Assembly: GCA_001795035.1 (NCBI GenBank)
Contig: MGMW01000019.1
Location: 4,138-9,734, forward strand
Direction: 5' to 3'
Length of the DNA: 5,597 nt
From: Chloroflexi bacterium RBG_13_53_26
Lineage (GTDB): Bacteria > Chloroflexota > Dehalococcoidia > UBA2247 > RBG-13-53-26
Shown here: piece after piece, positions 1 to 5,012 of the stretch
How the letters are laid out: every line of letters starts with the position of its first letter
Numbering within the stretch: the first letter of the stretch is position 1
Translations under genes and position numbers: made by a program
The notes under the pieces: model-generated
The model's input: only the letters and a program-made list of their open reading frames with translations
Database searches by the model: none
What the model was told of the DNA's origin: nothing

Positions 1-802
1 CACATTCTTTGCCGATGGTCCTCCTGAAGAAATCTCCGCCAATCCCGGCACTCACTTCGATTCCATCCACGCCTGCCTTGACCATAGCCTCGGCGGCAGC
101 TATCCCATCGGCCAGCGTGGTTCCCCCTGCTTCATCATCCATGATGCCCAGCTTGATCAGAAGGGGAAAGTCATGGCCTGCCTGAAGCCTCACCTCCTTG
201 ATCACTTCGATGTGGAAGCGACACCGATTTTCCAGACTACTACCCCATATATCAGCCCTCTTGTTGGTCAATGGTGATAGAAACTGGCTTAAGAGATAGC
301 CATGAGCACCGTGAAGCTGAACGGCGTCGAAACCAGCTTCTCGGGCACGTGCGGCAGCGGATCCAAAATCCCTGATAATGGCTTCGATCTCGCCAACGGT
401 CATCTCACGATGCGCAAACCCGATGCTTTCGACTCTCGACGGTGCCAGGCATATGATGCCCCTGTCTGCCAGATAAGGAGAATCAGCTCCTGCGTGCACT
501 ATTTGCAGTGCTATCTTGCCCCCTTTGGAGTGCACGGCCTCAGCCATTTTTTTGAGACCGGCGATCATCTCGTTGGCATGGGCACCGTACTGCTTCTTGA
601 GCGCCTGGCCGGAGGTCGATATGAACGCATAACCACTGATGATGAGGCCTATGTCTCCCTCGGCCAACGCTCTATAGATGGATAAAGACTTCTCTGTCAC
701 CATGCCTGACTGGTGAGCAGTACCATCGTGCGTGGCAGACCGCATGAAACGGTTGCGGAGTACCATCCCCTTAATGCTTATTGGAGAGAATGCATCTGCC
801 AT
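1..802 (-). CDS. NADH:flavin oxidoreductase, Old Yellow Enzyme family (3' end outside window)
   Basis: This is an FMN-dependent TIM-barrel oxidoreductase, expected to reduce activated C=C bonds or related substrates with NAD(P)H in the cytoplasm. In the 267 visible residues, RNRFMRSAT (17-23 region) is the usual first-strand segment. VHAG (102-105) matches the family's QxxHAG strand. HGAHGYLLSQFLSP (164-177) followed by N180, R182, D184 and GSSLENRCRF (187-196) is the family's best-known signature. LLIKLG (214-219) fits the next barrel strand. The ATG is preceded by AAGGAAG at 808-814 with 5-base spacing, which supports this start, although the frame stays open upstream to a TAA at 962-964. 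Family members have a barrel of about 340-380 residues, so 80 or more residues are missing. A C-terminal FAD/NAD domain as in 2,4-dienoyl-CoA reductases can be neither confirmed nor excluded. The family call is firm; the substrate is unknown. Confidence 0.93.
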   Translation of the reverse strand, partial: MADAFSPISIKGMVLRNRFMRSATHDGTAHQSGMVTEKSLSIYRALAEGDIGLIISGYAFISTSGQALKKQYGAHANEMIAGLKKMAEAVHSKGGKIALQIVHAGADSPYLADRGIICLAPSRVESIGFAHREMTVGEIEAIIRDFGSAAARAREAGFDAVQLHGAHGYLLSQFLSPLTNKRADIWGSSLENRCRFHIEVIKEVRLQAGHDFPLLIKLGIMDDEAGGTTLADGIAAAEAMVKAGVDGIEVSAGIGGDFFRRTIGKEC

Positions 803-807
803 GACGT

Positions 808-814
808 CTTCCTT
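808..814 (-). promoter_or_regulatory. Ribosome binding site fixing the start of the flavin oxidoreductase
   Basis: The minus strand reads AAGGAAG five bases before the ATG at 802-800. It is useful because the reading frame remains open for over 50 codons upstream, and this site picks out ATG 802 as the likely start. Confidence 0.6.
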
Positions 815-1004
815 TCTCAACCTCTCCAACACCACGGGCGGCTTTGCCGAGCTGGGCCGAGGCTGCCATGCCGGGAGTTCTTGCCCAGAAGGTTCTCTAT
901 TCTGCCGGGCTACTGGCTCTGGAGGGGGCAAGAAACGGAATCTACGGGGCAGTAACCCAGGTTAAACTGCGAACAGGCTTGAGCACAGCTTCGAAATCCT
1001 TGAA

Positions 1005-1529
1005 CTACTTCTTAGCTACCACCAGGCATTGAGCTATGATGTCGTGCAAACCCTGTTTCCTGCCTGTGAATGCGATCATCATGAACCCGGCGAGAAGCAT
1101 CATGCCTGATATGACCTTTGCCCAGTATCGCTTGGTAGCTCTGCCAAAGGAGATACTCTTCCCCTCTGTGTCGGTGACCATGATGTCCATTGCTGTTTTG
1201 CCTGGTGTCCCCTGTTTGGAGGAGCGCTCGGTCAATGAATAGTAGAGCCATGGGACAATGAGCCAGAAGAGGATGACTGCGCCTACAATATAGATGTCGT
1301 CGGGCAGTCCTACCAAGGGGGCGATCAGGATGGGGACTATGATGGCAAGAGCGAAGCCCACAAGCAAGAGCACCGCAAAGTCGATAACGGAGGCAGCCAG
1401 CCTTTTCCAGAAACCGGCGTATTCCACAGCGCCGACTGGAGGAGCGGCCTCCGCAGTGCCTGAATCTTCGGCGTGCTGATTGAGCTCGGCCTGATCATTG
1501 TTTGCCGTGTCACACTTTGAGTAGGCCAT
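1005..1529 (-). CDS. RDD family integral membrane protein
   Basis: This is a 174-residue inner-membrane protein. The function of RDD proteins is mostly unassigned; some members have been linked to transport or ion/osmotic tolerance. Residues 1-36 are a polar, acidic, alanine-rich cytoplasmic-looking tail. YAGFWKRLAASVID (37-50) carries the conserved arginine (R43) and first aspartate (D50). Three hydrophobic segments follow, at about 48-73, 79-99 and 136-156. Between the second and third lies KQGTPGK (105-111) with DIMVTD and GKSISFGRA, matching the family's G-x-T-x-GK loop. RKQGLHD (157-163) near the end gives a candidate second aspartate. The start is well supported: AAAGGAGG at 1536-1543 with 6-base spacing and an in-frame TGA a few codons upstream. 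The size is normal for a single-domain RDD protein with a short N-terminal extension. Large gaps on both sides suggest it is transcribed alone. Confidence 0.92.
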   Translation of the reverse strand: MAYSKCDTANNDQAELNQHAEDSGTAEAAPPVGAVEYAGFWKRLAASVIDFAVLLLVGFALAIIVPILIAPLVGLPDDIYIVGAVILFWLIVPWLYYSLTERSSKQGTPGKTAMDIMVTDTEGKSISFGRATKRYWAKVISGMMLLAGFMMIAFTGRKQGLHDIIAQCLVVAKK

Positions 1530-1578
1530 CCGTTTCCTCCTTTGCAGTCAGGCCAACATCATCAGGTGGGCTGGTGGG

Positions 1579-1608
1579 AAAGTACCACAGGCTCTGCGTG
1601 TTTGTCAA
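1579..1608 (-). promoter_or_regulatory. Candidate sigma70-type promoter for the RDD gene
   Basis: On the minus strand a perfect -35 TTGACA (1603-1608) is followed after 18 bases by TACTTT (1579-1584), a poor -10 but preceded by TGG, giving an extended -10 arrangement. Transcription would start near 1572 and leave a leader of about 43 bases before the strong ribosome binding site. The -10 mismatch keeps confidence moderate. Confidence 0.42.
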
Positions 1609-1741
1609 CGATCTGGTGTGCTGTCACACGGCCTGTTGGGCAGACTGGGCGTTCTGTTCCAATGCCAGCGGCTATTCAAATTCGTCTCGGGACAAGGCTG
1701 CAAGTATCAGGGCTGCCTGAAGTTCCAAGAGGTGCAGTTGT

Positions 1742-2275
1742 CTACGTCTTAGCCTTGATCTTGGCTAGAGCCTCGGCTGCAATCTCCCTGACAGAGACTT
1801 CTCTGTCTGTCAGGACTGCATTGAGGGGGTCCACAGCTCTCGAATCACCTATATCTCCCAGGGCTTGTGCTGCCCATTCTCTAACGGCTTTCTCTTCATC
1901 CTTTAACGCCTGGATAAGAGGCACTACCGCCCTCTTGTCTTGTAAGTCTCCAAGGGCTGTTGCTGCGTGCAGTCGGACATACCAGTCCTTATCCGTTAGA
2001 GCCTCAGCAAGCTTTTCCACCGCCTTTGCATCACCTATCTTCCCAAGGCTTTCAGCGGCCTTAAACCGAACAGACCTGTCCCGGTCTTTCAGGGCATATA
2101 TGAGAGGGTCTACCGCACGTCCATCTTTCAGCACTCCAAGGATTCTTGCCGCCTCGGCCCGCACAGAGGCATCTCTCCTATACTTCAGAGCCTTCGTCAG
2201 TCCTCTAACGTCCCCCCTTGCCTCCAGCCTCTTGATGTTGGGTTTGAGTCCGAGCAGCAACTCAAGTATTCCCAT
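1742..2275 (-). CDS. HEAT-repeat (PBS lyase-type) protein, five repeats
   Basis: This is a 177-residue all-helical solenoid, probably a cytoplasmic protein-binding scaffold. HEAT/PBS-lyase repeats also occur in phycobilin lyases, but nothing here points to phycobiliproteins, so no enzyme role is assigned. After a short hydrophobic cap (MGILELLLGLKPNIKRLEAR, 1-20) come five repeats of exactly 31 residues: 21-51, 52-82, 83-113, 114-144 and 145-175. Each has the pattern AVxPLIxALKDxxxxVRxxAAxALGxIGD with the helix-B VR and AAxAL positions kept; the first and last are the most diverged. The start is fixed because an in-frame TGA lies two codons upstream and a GAGGTG ribosome binding site precedes the ATG. 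The long antisense frame over this gene is its shadow. A promoter with a perfect -10 lies about 90 bases upstream. Confidence 0.95.
   Translation of the reverse strand: MGILELLLGLKPNIKRLEARGDVRGLTKALKYRRDASVRAEAARILGVLKDGRAVDPLIYALKDRDRSVRFKAAESLGKIGDAKAVEKLAEALTDKDWYVRLHAATALGDLQDKRAVVPLIQALKDEEKAVREWAAQALGDIGDSRAVDPLNAVLTDREVSVREIAAEALAKIKAKT
1751..2215 (-). repeat. Five tandem 93-base (31-codon) HEAT repeat units
   Basis: Five in-frame units of exactly 93 bases encode residues 21-175 of the HEAT protein, with no insertion or deletion between units. Similarity is clear in protein (GRAVDPLIYALKD, AKAVEKLAEALTD, KRAVVPLIQALKD, SRAVDPLNAVLTD) but much lower in DNA. The duplications are therefore old rather than recent. 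Confidence 0.88.
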
Positions 2276-2369
2276 CTCTCACCTCGCCAAAATTCCGCAC
2301 ACACCTTATGGCCAAGAATGGCATTGTTTTCAATCCTGGCTGAATCATGTTGGCTTAATCACCCGCGAC

Positions 2370-2378
2370 ATTATACCA
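2370..2378 (-). promoter_or_regulatory. Extended -10 promoter element upstream of the HEAT-repeat gene
   Basis: The minus strand reads TGG directly before a perfect TATAAT (-10 at 2370-2375). No good -35 lies at 16-18 bases; an extended TGn -10 can work with a weak -35. Transcription would begin near 2363, giving a leader of roughly 88 bases before the ATG at 2275. Confidence 0.5.
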
Positions 2379-2596
2379 TCCCGATCCTGCCTTGGATACA
2401 AGGCGGGTTATCTGCTCAAACACTGGACGTGAACGCCGCCATGATTGATGCCGCGGTTGTTCAATGAGTCAGGCCGAAGGAGGGAGTAATTGTGGATAGT
2501 GTTGTATGTGGGTGATGACTATGGCCCGAAGGGCCGTATTGTCTAAGCACGTATGCCGCGTCTGTTAGGCCCTGGACAACCTACTACTCTACAAAT
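2379..2596 (-). other. Upper part of the 321-base gap between the DUF4177-like and HEAT genes; no convincing gene
   Basis: The gap between the two genes runs from 2276 to 2596. Its lower part holds the HEAT leader and promoter. In this upper part I see only very short frames. On the plus strand an AAGGAGGG-like stretch near 2476 precedes a GTG frame of seven codons, whose TGA overlaps the ATG of a 17-codon frame. This is too little to call a gene. A small perfect hairpin lies at 2523-2535. No tRNA, terminator with a T-run, or repeat family is visible. Confidence 0.5.
2523..2535. repeat. Short perfect inverted repeat GGCCC-GAA-GGGCC
   Basis: This is a 5-bp GC-only stem with a 3-base loop. On the minus strand it reads GGCCC-TTC-GGGCC, about 60 bases after the stop of the zinc-ribbon/DUF4177 gene. 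No T-run follows on either strand, so it is not a canonical intrinsic terminator. It could still act as an mRNA 3'-end stabiliser, or be chance. Confidence 0.35.
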
Positions 2597-3121
2597 CTAA
2601 TGAGCTTCCTCTGGGGCAACTGCGGCCAGATCTGCCTTTTTCTTGAAAGTGCAATACCAGCCCGTGATAGCCCTTGGGCGTGCAGTCTCGGGCGACGTGT
2701 TGCCATTCAGACGTTCCCAGAACCAGTGTGGCTCCATTGAAACCACTTCCCATCCGCCGTCACCCAGTGCCTGGAGTTCCTTCTCTATCTTCTCCGCCTT
2801 ATATGACTTTGCCTGGATCCGGGTTACCTTTCCGGAACCGTCATCAAGTTCCACAGCCTTTGCTGCGGTCATGAATACATGCTTGTACTCCCAGCGGGCC
2901 TCGTGGTGTCCGTTGCCCCTGACCGTGTCCAGGCTATCAGGCTTTTGCTTGTCTTGTATTCCTATGAAACTGTCGATAGGTTGGTTACGCGTTTCAACCC
3001 GTGACTCTGCCGTTGCGCCTTCATCAACGGACAATTTCTTCAAGGATCCACACCGTGTGCAGTATCGTCCCTCGGCTTCGTAACCGCATTTCGAACATTC
3101 TGTCTTCACTGTTACCTCCAT
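2597..3121 (-). CDS. Zinc-ribbon protein with C-terminal DUF4177-like domain
   Basis: This is a 174-residue protein of unknown function, predicted soluble. Residues 9-24 form a compact treble-cysteine ribbon: CSKCG, eight residues, then CTRCG (C9, C12, C21, C24), expected to bind one zinc. A polar, probably disordered linker (about 28-74) follows. WEYKHVF (77-83), a helix around YKAEKIEKELQALG (107-120), GGWEVVSME (122-130) and a final strand ITGWYCTFKKK (152-162) match the DUF4177 layout of strand, helix, GWE strand, closing strand. The start is uncertain: ATG 3121 has no good ribosome binding site. Codons 2-3 themselves create GGAGGT (3114-3119), four bases before a GTG at 3109, which would give a 170-residue protein beginning VKTECSKCG. 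I list the longer form. The call rests on motif pattern only. Confidence 0.82.
   Translation of the reverse strand: MEVTVKTECSKCGYEAEGRYCTRCGSLKKLSVDEGATAESRVETRNQPIDSFIGIQDKQKPDSLDTVRGNGHHEARWEYKHVFMTAAKAVELDDGSGKVTRIQAKSYKAEKIEKELQALGDGGWEVVSMEPHWFWERLNGNTSPETARPRAITGWYCTFKKKADLAAVAPEEAH
3114..3119 (-). promoter_or_regulatory. Possible ribosome binding site inside the annotated frame, pointing to a GTG start at 3109
   Basis: GGAGGT on the minus strand lies four bases before GTG (3109-3107), whereas the upstream ATG at 3121 has only a weak GAAGA-like stretch before it. Starting at the GTG removes four residues and puts the first zinc-ribbon cysteine at residue 5, common for N-terminal ribbons. 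The spacing is slightly short, so both starts remain possible. Confidence 0.4.
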
Positions 3122-3210
3122 TGTTCTTCGGCCAGGCTGCCATCAACCTGATCAGTATGCCTCGGCGATGTCTGCCCAGGCTGGCAGAAAAACCTAATCC
3201 AAGTGGATAA

Positions 3211-3219
3211 CATATACCA
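3211..3219 (-). promoter_or_regulatory. Candidate extended -10 element upstream of the zinc-ribbon gene
   Basis: The minus strand reads TGG followed by TATATG (-10 at 3211-3216), in the context GATGGTATA that is also seen at the HEAT gene promoter. No clear -35 is present. Transcription from near 3204 would give a leader of about 83 bases containing a small CTGCC/GGCAG hairpin. Confidence 0.28.
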
Positions 3220-3297
3220 TCTTGATCACAGTTGGGTCTCGGAGAGACTTGCCCGGCTCTCATCGGCCTCACAAATGTGCGCAGCTACATATGTTGT

Positions 3298-3447
3298 TCA
3301 CATCTGCTCATGGAAGTCGTAGAAAAGCTTGAGGTACTTCGCCTTGAGGACCGAAGTGACGGAACTGGCAGACAGACGGAAGTTGCCTACGTCGTTCCGA
3401 ACTACCCCGTCACCACCTGATGCCCGGTTGATTCGACCATCAGCCAA
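3298..3447 (-). CDS. Possible small ORF of 49 residues overlapping the 3' end of the nuclease-domain gene
   Basis: I do not recognise this frame and offer it as a weak candidate. It starts at TTG 3447, preceded by an AGGAAG-like ribosome binding site about six bases away, and runs to a TGA at 3298-3300. It overlaps the last 46 bases of the upstream gene in another frame, so translational coupling is possible. The C-terminal half (VTSVLKAKYLKLFYDFHEQM) looks like an amphipathic helix rich in Lys, Tyr and Phe. Against it: the start is non-ATG and the length is small. The opposite strand also holds an equally protein-like frame in codon-for-codon register (MEVVEKLEVLRLEDRSD, from ATG 3310 to TGA 3420), so at most one of the two is likely real. 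It could also be the displaced tail of the upstream gene after a frameshift. Confidence 0.25.
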   Translation of the reverse strand: MADGRINRASGGDGVVRNDVGNFRLSASSVTSVLKAKYLKLFYDFHEQM

Positions 3448-4736
3448 CCAGCTTCCTGCGAAAGGATATCCTGCAACATGTTGACCTGCAGTTGGCCACT
3501 GCTGATGAGGTCATACAAACGTGCCAGATCAAGTGTCCGCATCACCAGTATGTGGTCATCGGCTGCTGCCCGGCACACAGTCGGCTCGATACGCTTATCC
3601 TTTGCCGTGATACTCTGAAGCGTGGCGAAGGTATTCGCCACCAATAGCGCCGGGAAATCATCTGGCAGCCCTCTTGCTTTCCTGTGCTCACCCACTTTGC
3701 CAATATCCTGCCGGGTGACATTGCCGTTCATATCCTTCACTTCGACCATGACTATGTCCTTGCCATCTCTGGTTATCCAGGAGTCCTCCTCAGATACTTC
3801 TTGCCTGGTTTCCATACCCAGCTTGTTTACGAAACTGGACACGCTTTGCCGCAGGCGGTACTCTCTCTGCCATAGGACTGTGCGCAAAGCCTCAAAGGAT
3901 GCCAGCTCAGACCTCAGCTTTCTTACCCTTTCCTCAGCCCTTCGGAGCTTGTCCTGGATCGGAGCTTCTCTGGCGAATACGTAGCTCTTTGCCCACTGTG
4001 GTTCTTGTTCAGCATTTGCCGATAGATAGGTGAAGACTCCTCTGGCCAAAGAAGCCATCGCCTGGTCGAAATCGCGAGTCTCTTCTCTGAAATAGGGAAG
4101 GAATATGACATAACCTCCGTCATGCGCCTTGCAGAACCCGGCGATCGTGTTGCGGCCATCGAGGCAGATAACATCGAACTCCTCCGGGTTCTCTACTATG
4201 AAGCTCGTGTTCCCACCGGCATACCGTCGAAGGTAGCTCTGAAATTCACTGCGCTTCACCTGATAGGATGAGGTCATTTCTCCACTGAAATGCGGGGTAG
4301 CGCCTAGATTCCTCAGCATACGGTGACCAATCACGTGGCGTTTCAGCAACTCATCATCGAAGCCGAAGCCATTGTATACTTGCTCCAGTTCGGCATACTC
4401 GTCCCTCGGTTCAGTGCAGCTCACCAGGCTTTCAACAAGAAAACACACGGTCCGCCCTGACTGCAGTGTGTGAAGTATCTGCCTCTCCAAAGCTGCCATG
4501 AGGGTGAGCGGTGCCGAGCATGTGAGATTGATGGCCGGCCCTCTCATATCCAGGCAAAACGTATACGGCAGGGCGATGACTTCGCCCTCCAAAAGCTCGT
4601 CGTCTCTATGGGGTATCCGCTGGACTTTGCGGACAGCGAAATCCCCGTAGTCGTCACTACCGTAGGTTGCTTTCCGATGGAGGTTCTCTGCACCCAATAA
4701 CAGTAGCTGCGGTTTCTTCTGAGCTGTTCGAGTCAT
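3402..4736 (-). CDS. Coiled-coil protein with C-terminal PD-(D/E)XK restriction endonuclease-like domain
   Basis: This is a 444-residue predicted soluble protein, likely a DNA-acting nuclease or a structural relative of one. Residues 1-240 form an alpha/beta region I cannot assign; LLLLGAENL (11-19), a strand at SGRTVCFLVES (93-103) and GGYVIFLPYF (207-216) loosely recall a Rossmann-like or amidotransferase-like fold. A charged coiled coil spans about 258-287 (LRRAEERVRKLRSELASFEAL). It is followed by a helix ending LRQSVSSFVNKLGMET (295-310) and then a restriction-endonuclease-like core: ED317-318, GKDIVMVEVK (325-334) giving the E332-x-K334 signature, QDIGKV (343-348) as the following helix, and LLVANTF (364-370). 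D318, E332 and K334 would be the metal-binding and catalytic residues if active. AAGGAGGT at 4742-4749 with 5-base spacing and an in-frame TAG six codons upstream fix the start. It follows a Cas4-like nuclease gene on the same strand. The biological role is not established. Confidence 0.85.
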   Translation of the reverse strand: MTRTAQKKPQLLLLGAENLHRKATYGSDDYGDFAVRKVQRIPHRDDELLEGEVIALPYTFCLDMRGPAINLTCSAPLTLMAALERQILHTLQSGRTVCFLVESLVSCTEPRDEYAELEQVYNGFGFDDELLKRHVIGHRMLRNLGATPHFSGEMTSSYQVKRSEFQSYLRRYAGGNTSFIVENPEEFDVICLDGRNTIAGFCKAHDGGYVIFLPYFREETRDFDQAMASLARGVFTYLSANAEQEPQWAKSYVFAREAPIQDKLRRAEERVRKLRSELASFEALRTVLWQREYRLRQSVSSFVNKLGMETRQEVSEEDSWITRDGKDIVMVEVKDMNGNVTRQDIGKVGEHRKARGLPDDFPALLVANTFATLQSITAKDKRIEPTVCRAAADDHILVMRTLDLARLYDLISSGQLQVNMLQDILSQEAGWLMVESTGHQVVTG

Positions 4737-4741
4737 ATGCG

Positions 4742-4749
4742 ACCTCCTT
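4742..4749 (-). promoter_or_regulatory. Strong ribosome binding site of the PD-(D/E)XK gene
   Basis: A full AAGGAGGT lies five bases before ATG 4736 and overlaps the region just after the TAG (4752-4754) that closes the upstream frame. It confirms the start and suggests efficient independent translation rather than read-through from the upstream gene. Confidence 0.75.
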
Positions 4750-4823
4750 GGCTAGACAGATACAGAAGAGTCATTCAAGAAGTGTTGAGCAAAAGCCCGG
4801 CAATCAACCGGTGTCGTGCGGAT

Positions 4824-4839
4824 TTTCAGTCCTTTCAGT
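4824..4839 (-). repeat. Tandem heptamer ACTGAAA-GG-ACTGAAA in the leader of the PD-(D/E)XK gene
   Basis: Two identical heptamers (TTTCAGT on the plus strand, 4824-4830 and 4833-4839) are spaced nine bases apart, close to one helical turn, about 90 bases upstream of the start codon. A nonamer TTGAGTAAG is also directly repeated at 4852-4860 and 4891-4899. This might be a regulator site, but chance is quite possible. Confidence 0.22.
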
Positions 4840-4940
4840 GAACCTGATCTGTTGAGTAAGGCCTCATGTCTGTTAAGCATCTTTCCGACTTTGAGTAAGA
4901 AGGGCCTCCCAGGACTCTGCAGCAATGTAGATACTACCAG

Positions 4941-4969
4941 AGTATTGCTTATCCCATCATTGGAGTCAA
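4941..4969 (-). promoter_or_regulatory. Candidate promoter for the PD-(D/E)XK gene
   Basis: On the minus strand TTGACT (4964-4969, five of six consensus bases) is followed after 17 bases by AATACT (4941-4946, four of six). It would give a long leader of about 200 bases. The element lies just past the stop of the Cas4-like gene and is only modestly supported. Confidence 0.28.
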
Positions 4970-5012
4970 TTGTCAGAACCTCTGAAGGAGCAAGCGGAGT
5001 CCATATGGCACG

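Noticed and set aside
803..964. Open in-frame extension upstream of the flavin oxidoreductase start
   Set aside because: The translation is low-complexity Pro/Arg-rich with no ATG, and the family N-terminus plus ribosome binding site fit ATG 802.
1680..1741. Short minus-strand frame after the HEAT stop reading QLHLLELQAALILAALSRDEFE
   Set aside because: It spans under 30 codons between stops with no good start or ribosome binding site; too short to separate from chance.
1542..2432. A 296-residue plus-strand frame, longer than the HEAT gene it covers
   Set aside because: It is the antisense shadow of the HEAT repeats: Ser/Ala/Arg-rich with a 31-residue echo, while the minus frame shows a clear family and a ribosome binding site.
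2476..2575. Tiny coupled plus-strand frames (7 and 17 codons, TGATG overlap) after a purine-rich stretch, resembling a leader peptide
   Set aside because: No plus-strand gene follows downstream, so there is nothing for a leader to control.
2643..3083. A 146-residue plus-strand frame
   Set aside because: It is antisense to the zinc-ribbon/DUF4177-like gene, whose cysteine and GWE motifs show that the minus strand is the coding one.
3172..3193. Hairpin CTGCC/GGCAG next to a five-base A-run as a terminator
   Set aside because: On the transcribed minus strand the T-run comes before the hairpin, and on the plus strand the hairpin is followed by A rather than T, so it is not an intrinsic terminator in either direction.
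4737..5012. CRISPR array expected beside a Cas4-like gene
   Set aside because: No 25-40 base repeat recurs with regular spacing; only 7- and 9-base direct repeats are present.
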